Shown here: positions 24,842 through 34,337 of the stretch, piece by piece
Layout: each line of letters opens with the position of its first letter
Numbering within the stretch: the stretch's first letter is position 1
Source: Vibrio splendidus
Lineage (GTDB): Bacteria; Pseudomonadota; Gammaproteobacteria; Enterobacterales; Vibrionaceae
DNA: 64,000 nt
Assembly (NCBI RefSeq): GCF_003345295.1
Contig: NZ_CP031055.1
Span: 2,046,001 to 2,110,000 of the forward strand
Direction of reading: 5' to 3'
Notes under the pieces: generated by a model
The model's database searches: none
Told to the model about the DNA's origin: nothing
Seen by the model: only the letters and a program-made list of their open reading frames with translations
Program-made: the position numbers and the translations under genes

Positions 24842-26776
24842 ATGAGTATTTTTGACCACTATCAATCACGTTATGAAGCAGCCAAGGAAGAAGAGCTCAC
24901 ATTGCAAGAGTTCTTAGGGCTGTGTAAAGACGATAAAAGTGCTTACGCTAACGCTGCTGAGCGCTTACTACTGGCCATCGGCGAACCGGAGGTTATAGAC
25001 ACCGCTCAAGACCCCCATCTCAGTCGTATTTTCTCGAACCGTGTCATATCGCGCTACAGCGAATTTAAAGATTTCTATGGCATGGAAGATGCGATTGAAC
25101 AGATTGTTTCTTACCTAAAACACGCAGCACAAGGTTTAGAAGAACGTAAACAGATCCTTTATCTACTTGGTCCTGTGGGCGGTGGTAAATCTTCTCTTGC
25201 TGAAAAGCTAAAAGCACTGATGCAAAAACTACCAATCTATGTGCTGTCTGCTGATGGTGAGCGAAGCCCAGTAAATGATCACCCCTTCTGTCTATTCGAC
25301 GTAAACGAAGATGGCGACCTTTTGAAACAAGAGTACGGAATAGAGAAACGTTACATACGCTCTATCATGTCACCTTGGGCAGCAAAACGCCTCCATGATT
25401 TCGGTGGTGATATCTCTAGATTCAAAGTCATCAAACTACGCCCTTCGATTCTCGACCAAGTTGCGATCGCGAAGACAGAGCCTGGTGATGAAAACAACCA
25501 AGATATTTCGTCTCTGGTTGGTAAAGTCGATATTCGTAAACTTGAGCACTTCTCTCAAGATGATCCCGATGCCTACAGCTACTCTGGTGCGCTGTGTAAA
25601 GCCAACCAGGGTGTGATGGAATTCGTGGAGATGTTCAAGGCGCCAATCAAAGTCTTGCACCCACTCCTAACGGCAACGCAAGAAGGTAACTTCAACGGTA
25701 CCGAAGGGCTTTCTGCACTGCCATTTGACGGTATGATTCTAGCTCACTCGAATGAATCTGAGTGGCAGACCTTCCGTAACAACAAAAACAACGAAGCCTT
25801 CCTCGACCGTGTGTACATTGTAAAAGTTCCTTACTGTCTACGCGTCTCTGAAGAAGTTAAGATCTACCAGAAACTGCTTGAACATAGTGAGCTGTCCAAA
25901 GCCCCTTGTTCACCGAGCACACTCGCTCTGCTATCGCAATTCAGTATCCTTTCGAGACTGAAAGAGCCTGAAAACTCTTCTCTGTTCTCAAAAATGCGTG
26001 TTTACGATGGTGAGACTCTAAAAGACACCGATCCAAAAGCGAAGAGTTACCAAGAATACCGAGATTATGCTGGCGTTGACGAAGGCATGTCTGGGCTATC
26101 AACGCGTTTCGCCTTTAAGATTCTGTCTCGCGTGTTCAACTTCGACCAAGCCGAAGTGGCGGCAAACCCGGTTCACTTGTTCTACGTTATTGAACAACAG
26201 ATCGAACGTGAGCAGTTCCCTCAAGAAACCGCTGAGAAGTATCTTGAGTTCTTGAAAGGATACCTAGTACCGCGTTACGTAGAATTCATTGGTAAAGAAA
26301 TTCAGACCGCTTACCTAGAGTCTTACTCTGAGTACGGACAGAATATCTTCGACCGTTACGTCACCTACGCTGATTTCTGGATTCAAGACCAAGAGTACCG
26401 CGATCCAGAAACAGGACAGCTATTTGACCGTGCTTCTCTGAATGGTGAACTAGAGAAAATCGAGAAAACAGCTGGGATCAGTAACCCTAAAGACTTCCGA
26501 AATGAGATTGTGAACTTTGTGCTTCGTGCCAAAGCCAACAATAACGGTCAAAACCCGGTTTGGACGAGCTACGAGAAACTGCGCACTGTGATTGAGAAGA
26601 AAATGTTCTCCAACACAGAAGAGCTACTTCCTGTTATTTCGTTCAATGCTAAGACCTCAACGGATGATCAGAAAAAACACGACGACTTCGTTGCTCGTAT
26701 GATGGAAAAAGGCTACACCGAGAAACAAGTGAGACTGCTATCCGAGTGGTACCTAAGAGTTCGTAAATCCTCATAA
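24842..26776 (+). CDS. yeaG: PrkA-type serine protein kinase YeaG
   Basis: A 644-residue cytoplasmic protein, the same length as E. coli YeaG and very similar throughout. An N-terminal AAA+-like ATPase region carries Walker A GPVGGGKS (about 110-117); the C-terminal part is the PrkA domain. YeaG has been reported as a kinase acting in stationary phase and nitrogen starvation. I use the ATG at 24842 because AAGGGGA stands eight bases before it; the GTG at 24836 is too close to that site. It heads an operon with yeaH and ycgB, whose products act together in stress adaptation by family knowledge. Confidence 0.95.
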   Translation: MSIFDHYQSRYEAAKEEELTLQEFLGLCKDDKSAYANAAERLLLAIGEPEVIDTAQDPHLSRIFSNRVISRYSEFKDFYGMEDAIEQIVSYLKHAAQGLEERKQILYLLGPVGGGKSSLAEKLKALMQKLPIYVLSADGERSPVNDHPFCLFDVNEDGDLLKQEYGIEKRYIRSIMSPWAAKRLHDFGGDISRFKVIKLRPSILDQVAIAKTEPGDENNQDISSLVGKVDIRKLEHFSQDDPDAYSYSGALCKANQGVMEFVEMFKAPIKVLHPLLTATQEGNFNGTEGLSALPFDGMILAHSNESEWQTFRNNKNNEAFLDRVYIVKVPYCLRVSEEVKIYQKLLEHSELSKAPCSPSTLALLSQFSILSRLKEPENSSLFSKMRVYDGETLKDTDPKAKSYQEYRDYAGVDEGMSGLSTRFAFKILSRVFNFDQAEVAANPVHLFYVIEQQIEREQFPQETAEKYLEFLKGYLVPRYVEFIGKEIQTAYLESYSEYGQNIFDRYVTYADFWIQDQEYRDPETGQLFDRASLNGELEKIEKTAGISNPKDFRNEIVNFVLRAKANNNGQNPVWTSYEKLRTVIEKKMFSNTEELLPVISFNAKTSTDDQKKHDDFVARMMEKGYTEKQVRLLSEWYLRVRKSS

Positions 26777-26876
26777 CCAAACTGTACTGAGCTGTTCAAG
26801 TGAGCAGCTCGTACAAACCAATAACTCTTACAACCTATAAAAGTAGGATCGCGATATCAGCTGAGAGGGAGTTCTT

Positions 26877-28148
26877 ATGGCACAATTTATCGATCGGAGG
26901 CTCAATGGCAAAAATAAGAGTGCTGTAAATAGACAGCGCTTCTTAAGACGCCATAAAGAGCAAATCAAAGAATCTGTGGCCGATGCAGTTAACCGACGCT
27001 CAATCACTAATACTGAAACGGGTGAAGACGTTACTATTCCTCATAAAGACATCAAAGAGCCTAGCTTTCATCAAGGCCAAGGCGGCGTAAGAGAACGTGT
27101 TCATCCAGGTAATGACCAGTTCATCACGGGTGACAAGATCGAACGCCCTAAAGGTGGTGGTCAAGGCGGCGGTTCAGGTCAAGGTGATGCAAGCCCTGAT
27201 GGCGAAGGCCAAGACGAATTTACCTTCCAAATATCAAAGGATGAGTACCTAGACATTCTCTTTGAGGATTTGGCACTCCCTAATCTTGAAAAAAATCAGG
27301 TCAACAAAATCACTGAGTGGAAGATACACCGCTCCGGTTACCAAAGTGCGGGGATTCCATCCAACATCGCTATTGTCCGCTCTCTACAACAATCTCTTGC
27401 TCGAAGAACGGCGATGACGGCGGGTAGAAAGCGGGAATTAAATACTCTAATGGAGCAGCTCGACCAAGTTAAAATGACTGAGCCTGCACAACCCTTTGAA
27501 GAAACACGTCTAAAAGAAGAGATCGCCGAACTGCGTAAACGCATTGAGAGCGTGCCATTCATTGACACCTTCGATTTACGTTACAAAAACTACGAGAAGC
27601 GCCCTATTCCATCTAGCCAAGCGGTAATGTTCTGTCTAATGGATGTTTCGGGCTCAATGGACCAAGCAACCAAAGACATCGCTAAGCGCTTTTATGTGCT
27701 GCTCTACCTGTTCTTGAACCGTACTTATGAAAACGTCGATGTGGTGTTTATTCGTCACCATACTCAGGCTAAAGAAGTCGACGAACATGAGTTCTTCTAC
27801 TCACAAGAAACCGGTGGCACCATCGTTTCCAGTGCACTGAAACTAATGAAAGAAATTGTCGCAGATCGTTATCCTGATAATGAGTGGAATATCTACGCAG
27901 CACAAGCTTCTGATGGAGATAACTGGGCTGATGACTCGCCTCGCTGTAAAGAATTGCTGGTCAATACGCTATTGCCGACTTGCCAATATTACTCTTACAT
28001 CGAGATTACGCGCCGTTCACACCAAACGCTTTGGCACGAGTACGAGAAGCTAGAAGCAAGCTTCGATAACTTCGCCATGAAGAACATTAAAACGGTGGAT
28101 GATATTTTTCCTGTGTTTAGAGAACTGTTCCAGAAAGAGACAGCGTAA
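26877..28148 (+). CDS. yeaH: YeaH/YhbH family protein (DUF444)
   Basis: A 423-residue partner of YeaG. An N-terminal basic region is followed by a Gly-rich stretch (GGGQGGGSGQG, about 90-103), then a von Willebrand factor A-like domain with the metal-site motif DVSGSMD (about 255). Family members (YhbH in Bacillus) are linked to sporulation or stress; biochemical activity is unknown. It begins behind GAGAGGGAG, 100 bases after yeaG, and ends 11 bases before ycgB, so the three are probably co-transcribed. Confidence 0.93.
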   Translation: MAQFIDRRLNGKNKSAVNRQRFLRRHKEQIKESVADAVNRRSITNTETGEDVTIPHKDIKEPSFHQGQGGVRERVHPGNDQFITGDKIERPKGGGQGGGSGQGDASPDGEGQDEFTFQISKDEYLDILFEDLALPNLEKNQVNKITEWKIHRSGYQSAGIPSNIAIVRSLQQSLARRTAMTAGRKRELNTLMEQLDQVKMTEPAQPFEETRLKEEIAELRKRIESVPFIDTFDLRYKNYEKRPIPSSQAVMFCLMDVSGSMDQATKDIAKRFYVLLYLFLNRTYENVDVVFIRHHTQAKEVDEHEFFYSQETGGTIVSSALKLMKEIVADRYPDNEWNIYAAQASDGDNWADDSPRCKELLVNTLLPTCQYYSYIEITRRSHQTLWHEYEKLEASFDNFAMKNIKTVDDIFPVFRELFQKETA

Positions 28149-28159
28149 GGGGGCTTGCC

Positions 28160-29722
28160 ATGACAGCGAAATCAAACGTTGCAGAAAAAGACAAAGCGAC
28201 ACAGAAGAGAAACGACAAGATGCTGCCTGATGGTCCAGATTGGACGTTCAACCTCTTAGAGCAATATCACGTAGAAATTAAGCGTGTAGCGCAGCATTAC
28301 CGTTTAGACACTTACCCGAACCAGATTGAAGTAATTACCTCTGAGCAGATGATGGATGCTTACTCCAGTATTGGTATGCCGATCAATTACAACCACTGGT
28401 CTTTTGGTAAGAAGTTCATCCAGACAGAGCAAAACTACAAACACGGCCAAATGGGCTTAGCGTACGAAATCGTGATCAACTCAGATCCGTGTATCGCTTA
28501 CTTAATGGAAGAGAACACGGTCACGATGCAAGCGTTGGTAATGGCGCACGCATGTTACGGCCATAACTCGTTCTTTAAGGGTAATTACCTGTTCCAAACC
28601 TGGACTGATGCAAGCTCGATTATCGACTATCTATTGTTCGCGAAAAAATACATTACTGATTGCGAAGAAAAATACGGTGTAGCTGAAGTCGAGAAACTTC
28701 TCGATTCTTGTCATGCTCTCATGAACTACGGTGTAGACAGATACAAACGCCCTGAAAAGATTTCCATTGCGGAAGAAACCGCAAGACAAGAAGAACGTGA
28801 AGCGTATCTGCAATCTCAAGTGAACGAACTTTGGAGAACGGTTCCTCAGAACAAAAGTAAGGAAGAAGAAACCAAGATACGTTTCCCTAGTGAGCCTCAA
28901 GAAAACATTCTGTACTTTATTGAGAAGAACGCCCCACTGCTTGAACCTTGGCAACGAGAGTGTGTTCGTATTGTTCGCAAGGTAAGCCAATACTTCTATC
29001 CTCAGAAACAAACTCAAGTAATGAATGAGGGCTGGGCAACCTTCTGGCATTACACCATTCTTAACCACCTTTACGACGAAGGCTTGGTGAGTGATAAGTT
29101 CATCTTAGAGTTCCTACACAGTCACACCAGTGTGGTTGCTCAACCCGCCTACAACAGCCCTTATTTCAGTGGGATAAATCCTTACGCACTTGGCTTTGCA
29201 ATGTTTAGAGACATCCGACGCATCTGCGAAGAGCCCACCGATGAAGATAAAGAGTGGTTCCCTGAATTAGCCGGAAGTGATTGGTTAGAAGCGGTGCACT
29301 TTGCGATGCACAACTTCAAAGATGAAAGCTTCATCAGCCAGTACCTTTCTCCAAAGATCATTCGTGACTTTAAGCTGTTCTCAGTGCTCGACGACGACCG
29401 TAAAAATACCATTGAAGTCAGTGCGATTCACGATGATCCTGGCTATCGCCTGATTAGAGAAAAGCTCGCGGCGCAGTACAACCTAAGCAACCTTGAGCCG
29501 AATATTCAGGTGTTTAATGTCGATGTTCGTGGTGATCGCTCAATGACACTGCAATATGTGCCTCATGACCGTATCCCGCTAGATAAAGGCTACGATGAAG
29601 TATTAAAGCACCTTTATCGCTTATGGGGCTTTGATGTGATTTTGGAAGAGCTCAAAGACACAGGTCATAGAGAAATATTGACCACCTGTCCGAAACGAAA
29701 TGATTATGGAGCCAAGATTTAA
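28160..29722 (+). CDS. ycgB: SpoVR family protein YcgB
   Basis: A 520-residue cytoplasmic protein of the SpoVR family. Typical stretches include NEGWATFWHYTI (about 290) and the histidine-containing AHACYGHNSFFKGNYLF (about 127-143), which suggest a metal site. Its biochemical role is unknown; SpoVR affects spore cortex formation in Bacillus, and YcgB is stress-induced in enterics. It follows the stop of yeaH by 11 bases behind an AAGGGGG ribosome-binding site, and closes the operon with a strong terminator. Confidence 0.94.
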   Translation: MTAKSNVAEKDKATQKRNDKMLPDGPDWTFNLLEQYHVEIKRVAQHYRLDTYPNQIEVITSEQMMDAYSSIGMPINYNHWSFGKKFIQTEQNYKHGQMGLAYEIVINSDPCIAYLMEENTVTMQALVMAHACYGHNSFFKGNYLFQTWTDASSIIDYLLFAKKYITDCEEKYGVAEVEKLLDSCHALMNYGVDRYKRPEKISIAEETARQEEREAYLQSQVNELWRTVPQNKSKEEETKIRFPSEPQENILYFIEKNAPLLEPWQRECVRIVRKVSQYFYPQKQTQVMNEGWATFWHYTILNHLYDEGLVSDKFILEFLHSHTSVVAQPAYNSPYFSGINPYALGFAMFRDIRRICEEPTDEDKEWFPELAGSDWLEAVHFAMHNFKDESFISQYLSPKIIRDFKLFSVLDDDRKNTIEVSAIHDDPGYRLIREKLAAQYNLSNLEPNIQVFNVDVRGDRSMTLQYVPHDRIPLDKGYDEVLKHLYRLWGFDVILEELKDTGHREILTTCPKRNDYGAKI

Positions 29723-29810
29723 TGCTAATCACAATAAGTAAGTGATTGGTATAAGACTCCGCTCCCCCTACAACATAGTGGTTAAACCCGCTCGGAAGTG
29801 GAGCAATAAA

Positions 29811-29848
29811 AAAGCGCATAAGTCTGATGACTTATGCGCTTTCTTTTT
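29811..29848. terminator. Terminator of the yeaG-yeaH-ycgB operon
   Basis: AAAGCGCATAAGTC and its complement form a long perfect stem with a TGAT loop, then TTCTTTTT. It also lies after convergent sohB. Confidence 0.93.
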
Positions 29849-29921
29849 AAGGCTCAAACGTCTTCAATAGACGCAAGGCACTAAACCTAGATACTAGAGC
29901 TAAAGCTAAAGCTAAATAAGC

Positions 29922-30989
29922 TTAAACAATCGGCTTTTGGCCGCGTTCAATCAGCTTCATCAGCACGCTGTCTGCAGATTGACCTGCCACGCCCGCTAGT
30001 TTGTCTGACAGCTTTTTCTTCTGTACGTAGTGAATCGCTAGAACCGTTTTGTCCTTACATGCCGCTACGACTAAATCATCGGAAGTGCTGATCTCATCCA
30101 CCAGCCCAAGCTCATGTGCTTGTGTACCAAACCAGTGTTCACCCGTTGCTACTTTTTCAAGATCGAGTGCTGGACGATGGTCACGGATGAAGTCTTTGAA
30201 TAGGCCATGTGTCTCTTCGAGCTCTTCTTTAAACTTCTCGCGTGCTTTATCGCTGTTCTCGCCAAACATAGTAAGCGTGCGTTTGTACTCACCCGCCGTT
30301 AGCTGTTCGAACTCAATGTCATGCTTTTTAAGCAATTTATTGAAGTTTGGCAGTTGAGCAATAACACCAATAGAGCCAACAATAGCAAAAGGTGCAGATA
30401 CAATTTTGTCCGCGATACATGCCATCATGTAACCACCACTCGCGGCTACTTTGTCTACAGAGATAATCAGAGGCAGGCCTGCTGCTTTGATACGGTCGAG
30501 TTGAGAAGACGCCAAACCATAGCCGTGAACCATGCCACCGCCAGACTCAAGTTTAAGCAATACTTCATCGCCTTCACGAGCCACAGCTAGAACCGCTGTT
30601 ACCTCTTCACGTAATGAAGCCACTTCTTTCGCATCAATGCTGCCATTAAAGTCGAGAACGAATAGGTGTGGTTCACGCTTGCTATCAAGCTCACCCTCTT
30701 TCGCTGCTTTCTTCACTTCTTTGCCACGTGATTTTACTTTTTCTTTTTCCGCTTTCTTTTCTGCTTTATCACGTGCTTTGATGAAAGCATCATCATGCAA
30801 ATGGTGCTCTAGTTGTTCAATCGTTTGTTTGTGGTGTTCAGATAGGTTCGTGATTTCCAGCTCACCTTTAATCGCGCTTGATTTTCCACCCACCGATTTA
30901 GCAATCACTAAAATTGCAATGATGGCGATTACAACGGTCGCAATCTTGGCTAAAAACAAGCCGTAGTCCAACAAAAATTCCAATGTCAT
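29922..30989 (-). CDS. sohB: Inner-membrane peptidase SohB
   Basis: A 355-residue S49 family serine peptidase related to SppA. An N-terminal membrane helix (about 10-30) is followed by a charged Lys/Glu-rich linker (about 70-105) and the catalytic domain, with Ser184 in VAASGGY and Lys236 in GEYKRT, the S49 Ser-Lys dyad. Its natural substrates are poorly known; in E. coli, extra SohB compensates for loss of the DegP protease. The start lies behind AGGGGAT. It is divergent from yciK. Confidence 0.93.
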   Translation of the reverse strand: MTLEFLLDYGLFLAKIATVVIAIIAILVIAKSVGGKSSAIKGELEITNLSEHHKQTIEQLEHHLHDDAFIKARDKAEKKAEKEKVKSRGKEVKKAAKEGELDSKREPHLFVLDFNGSIDAKEVASLREEVTAVLAVAREGDEVLLKLESGGGMVHGYGLASSQLDRIKAAGLPLIISVDKVAASGGYMMACIADKIVSAPFAIVGSIGVIAQLPNFNKLLKKHDIEFEQLTAGEYKRTLTMFGENSDKAREKFKEELEETHGLFKDFIRDHRPALDLEKVATGEHWFGTQAHELGLVDEISTSDDLVVAACKDKTVLAIHYVQKKKLSDKLAGVAGQSADSVLMKLIERGQKPIV

Positions 30990-31126
30990 ATCCCCTATTG
31001 TATGAATTAGTGTATTGTAACCATCTTGTCACGATTACCAAGAATTTCTCATCATTCCTGCGGTTATCTGTGTGATTAAACATCAATGGAATGACGAACA
31101 TAATAAAAGAAAGAAGGATAAGCACA

Positions 31127-31867
31127 GTGGATTACCCAATCTCTACAGATGCCCTCAAAGATAAAGTAATTTTGGTTACAGGTGCCGGTGCTGGCATTGG
31201 TCGCCAAGCCGCACTAAGCTTCGCTCAACATGGTGCAACTGTCATTCTGTTAGGCCGCAATGTTAAAAACCTTGAATTCATTTACGATGAAATCGAAAGT
31301 GCTGGTTACCCTCAGGCTGCGATCATTCCGCTAGACCTCAAAGGAGCAACAAAGCAGAACTACATTGATATGGCTGAAACCATTGAATCACAGTTCGGTC
31401 GTTTAGACGGCCTACTGCATAACGCAGGTGTGCTTGGCACGTTAAGTCCATTCGATCAAATCGATGAAGAAACGTTTGATGGCGTAATGCAAATCAACGT
31501 TAAAGCTGAATTTCTAATGACTCAAGCATTACTGCCTGTAATTAAGAAAGCTGAAGCGGGTCGTATTGTCTTTACCTCTTCAACGGTTGGTCACTCTGGC
31601 CGTGCGTTCTGGGGCACTTACGCGATTTCTAAGTTTGCTACCGAAGGCATGATGCAAATCCTAGCGGACGAACTTGAAGACACCAACATCCGTGTAAACG
31701 CGATCAATCCAGGCGGCACTCAAACACGCATGCGTGCAAAAGCGTACCCAGGTGAAGATGCGAACAAGCTGAAAACGCCACTCGACATCATCCCGCTGTA
31801 CCTACACTTAATGAACCCAAGTGTGACAGACATTAATGGCCAATGTATCGATGCTCAACCTAAGTAA
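31127..31867 (+). CDS. yciK: YciK family short-chain dehydrogenase
   Basis: A 246-residue NAD(P)-dependent oxidoreductase of unknown substrate. The nucleotide motif is TGAGAGIG (about 19-26), HNAG lies near residue 98, and the catalytic Ser, Tyr and Lys are in FTSSTVG and YAISK. It aligns with E. coli YciK from end to end. I chose the GTG at 31127, which has AAGGAT eight bases upstream; the ATG at 31091 lacks a good site and adds 12 unsupported residues. In E. coli yciK also lies near sohB. It is monocistronic. Confidence 0.9.
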   Translation: MDYPISTDALKDKVILVTGAGAGIGRQAALSFAQHGATVILLGRNVKNLEFIYDEIESAGYPQAAIIPLDLKGATKQNYIDMAETIESQFGRLDGLLHNAGVLGTLSPFDQIDEETFDGVMQINVKAEFLMTQALLPVIKKAEAGRIVFTSSTVGHSGRAFWGTYAISKFATEGMMQILADELEDTNIRVNAINPGGTQTRMRAKAYPGEDANKLKTPLDIIPLYLHLMNPSVTDINGQCIDAQPK

Positions 31868-31890
31868 CTGATATCATTAACCAACAGTAA

Positions 31891-31918
31891 GAAGCCGCTT
31901 CCATAGCGGCTTTTTTTG
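31891..31918 (+). terminator. Terminator of yciK
   Basis: AGCCGCT and AGCGGCT form a 7-bp stem followed by seven T residues. Confidence 0.93.
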
Positions 31919-31994
31919 CATCTAAATCAATCATCTAATATTTAGTTCATCTGATTTTCGTCATTTTTCTTTGCATCTTTTTCATTGTCAAATA

Positions 31995-32014
31995 TACTGT
32001 ATAAATATACAGGT
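31995..32014. promoter_or_regulatory. LexA (SOS) operator of imuA-imuB-dnaE2
   Basis: TACTGTATAAATATACAGGT contains CTGT-N8-ACAG with an AT-only spacer, the canonical gammaproteobacterial LexA box. It lies nine bases before the imuA start codon, where bound LexA would block transcription. Confidence 0.93.
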
Positions 32015-32022
32015 ATTTAATT

Positions 32023-32730
32023 ATGCATGAACTAATAAAAAACTTACAAGACCGCCAGCTAATCTGGACAGGGTTACAATCAACAGCGCAAGGAAGCACT
32101 ACTTCAACAGGCTATTCTCAATTGGATAAACAGCTTGATGGTGGCTTTCCGACGCATGGTGTTATTGAGGTTGAATCGCAACAAGGGATCGGCGAACTTC
32201 GCCTGCTTACACCCTATTTAGCTCAACAAAACTCACAAAAATTGGCCATCTTCATTAACCCACCGGGGAAGATCTGTGCTGAGTTTTTTAGCAGCCAAGG
32301 TATTGAACTAGAGAACATCCTCGTTATCCAACCTCAGCGCGATCTCGATGCATTGTGGGCAGCAGAGCAGTGCCTTAAAAGCGGCGCCTGTCACTCGGTA
32401 TTGCTATGGGGAGCCGATCTAGAAATACACCAAACCAAGCGCCTGCAAGCAGCAAGCGAAACCGGTAAGTGTCTGCAATTTCACTTTAAGGCCAGCAGCC
32501 ATAATCAGTTATCCCTACCCGTTTCTCTAAGTATGAAGCTATCTTCTCACGCCCAAGGGTTAAAGGTTGAGGTCACAAAAAGGAAAGGCAGTTGGTCATA
32601 TGGCTTCTTTATTCTAGACATGAGCCAAAATTGGCCGTTACTCACTGAAAAAATCACCCTTCAAGACAGTTCACATAGTGCTTTATCAAATAACACCGTG
32701 CTGGCTTTTCCTATTGCGAAACAAGGCTAG
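32023..32730 (+). CDS. imuA: Translesion synthesis-associated protein ImuA
   Basis: A 235-residue RecA/SulA-like protein, first gene of an SOS mutagenesis cassette. The N-terminal half has a RecA-like arrangement (STGYSQLDKQLDGGFPTHGVIEVES) without a good Walker A. ImuA helps ImuB and DnaE2 bypass DNA lesions; in bacteria studied it interacts with RecA and ImuB. The stop is three bases before the imuB start, so expression is coupled. A LexA box directly precedes it. Confidence 0.93.
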   Translation: MHELIKNLQDRQLIWTGLQSTAQGSTTSTGYSQLDKQLDGGFPTHGVIEVESQQGIGELRLLTPYLAQQNSQKLAIFINPPGKICAEFFSSQGIELENILVIQPQRDLDALWAAEQCLKSGACHSVLLWGADLEIHQTKRLQAASETGKCLQFHFKASSHNQLSLPVSLSMKLSSHAQGLKVEVTKRKGSWSYGFFILDMSQNWPLLTEKITLQDSSHSALSNNTVLAFPIAKQG

Positions 32731-32733
32731 CGT

Positions 32734-34218
32734 ATGTTGTGGCTTTATCTGCACTTTCCATCTCTGCAGTTGGATACTTTGTTTAATTCTGAGCTATCTA
32801 ACTCCGAGAAAGTTCACTCTAATGAAGAGTCACACGAGCAACCTATTATCATCGTGGATGAAAAAGATCACCGTGTGCTGCAAGCTAACCAAGCTGCTCT
32901 GCAATCGGGAATTTCACTTGGTATGGGGCTAGGGTCTGCGGCGGCGCTTTGCCATAACTTACACGTCCACCCTTACAGTATTGAGCTAGAAAAAAGCAAG
33001 CTCAAAGAGATCGCTCAATGGGCGTATTTGGTCACTTCTGACATGGCTTTACTACCACCGAATGGTTTGTTGATTAAAGCTTCTAATATGCTGTCACTTT
33101 ACGATGGGTTAGATAACTACTGGCATGAGCTCAAAAGCCACTTAGAAACGCTCAATATCCAGTTCAGCTTCGCGACGGGTTACTCACCACTTTCTGCGAT
33201 CCTTTTGGGCAAGCAATCCATCAACCAAGTCACTAATAATGTTGAGCAAATGAAAGCATGGGTCAATCAACAAGCATTGAGTTCTAGTGAGTTGCCAACT
33301 AAGCAAGTGGAGCGTCTGAACCGCGTCGGCATTAACTTAGTGGATGGCCTATTGAAACTGCCTTTGCAAGATGTCGCACGTCGCTTTGATATCGATTTAG
33401 TGAATTATGTTGGTCGCCTTAACGGACAGTTCAAGCACCCGATTGATTTCTATCATCCACCGGAGAATTTTCAGCAATATCTCGAGCTATTGTTTGATAT
33501 TGAAAACATCCTGTTTATCGAAAAGCCGTTACTGAAATTATTAAATCAACTCGAGTGTTTTTTGAAACTACGCGACCGAGTGGCTTTCGAGTTAACGCTG
33601 ACTTTGCATCTGAGAGATAAAGACGACCACCCTGTCTCTTTCTATTCAGCACAAGGCGATTACCTTGCTGCAAAGTGGGCGAACCTGACTCATCTAACCT
33701 TAGAATCACTGAAGATCACGGCACCGGTTCAGGGGCTGACTCTCTCTTTGATTCGTCATGGAGAACCGCAAATGGCCTACCGTGATCTTTTTGATGGCAA
33801 TACAGGAACACTTGCCGCGTTAGATTTGCTCTCACTACTGCAAGCAAAGCTTGGGCAACCCTGTATTCAAACACCGAAAATACAGCACGACCCAAGGCCA
33901 GAAAAGGCCAATCAGTACTCGCTCCCAACACTGAGTAAGTCTGTGGCAAAGAGGCAAACACCCACAGAGTTCGAACAGAAAATAGCAACTCCCAACATCA
34001 GCCAGCAGCGACTCAGGCCGAGTATTCTCCTGCCCGAGCCCGAAGTCTTAACCGAGAGTGTCACCTTATCTCAAGGCCCTGAGCGCATTGTTTCTGGATG
34101 GTGGGACGGAGAGAAAATCATTCGTGACTACTTTATTGCTCACAGCGAAAACGGTCGGTGGCTATGGATATTCAGAACGCCAGATAAACAATGGTTTTTG
34201 CACGGCTTATTTAGCTAG
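32734..34218 (+). CDS. imuB: ImuB, Y-family polymerase-like mutasome subunit
   Basis: A 494-residue protein related to DinB/UmuC. The N-terminus (MLWLYLHFPSLQLD) replaces the conserved catalytic Asp of Y-family polymerases (usually DxD), and no SxxE pair is visible in the palm, so it is probably inactive as a polymerase. By family knowledge ImuB bridges the beta clamp, ImuA and DnaE2. Clamp-binding or interaction motifs should lie in the C-terminal part (about 350-494), which is Gln/Lys-rich and poorly conserved. The gene follows imuA by three bases. Confidence 0.93.
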   Translation: MLWLYLHFPSLQLDTLFNSELSNSEKVHSNEESHEQPIIIVDEKDHRVLQANQAALQSGISLGMGLGSAAALCHNLHVHPYSIELEKSKLKEIAQWAYLVTSDMALLPPNGLLIKASNMLSLYDGLDNYWHELKSHLETLNIQFSFATGYSPLSAILLGKQSINQVTNNVEQMKAWVNQQALSSSELPTKQVERLNRVGINLVDGLLKLPLQDVARRFDIDLVNYVGRLNGQFKHPIDFYHPPENFQQYLELLFDIENILFIEKPLLKLLNQLECFLKLRDRVAFELTLTLHLRDKDDHPVSFYSAQGDYLAAKWANLTHLTLESLKITAPVQGLTLSLIRHGEPQMAYRDLFDGNTGTLAALDLLSLLQAKLGQPCIQTPKIQHDPRPEKANQYSLPTLSKSVAKRQTPTEFEQKIATPNISQQRLRPSILLPEPEVLTESVTLSQGPERIVSGWWDGEKIIRDYFIAHSENGRWLWIFRTPDKQWFLHGLFS

Positions 34219-34337
34219 TCTGTAGGAAAAAAGTCAGTCAGTCAGACAATTTAGTCGCTCACTCAGTATAACTTACTGACGATTTCAACGTCCCTTTTCA
34301 ATCAAGCCCACTCGCAATGGTTAAGTGAGATTACGTT

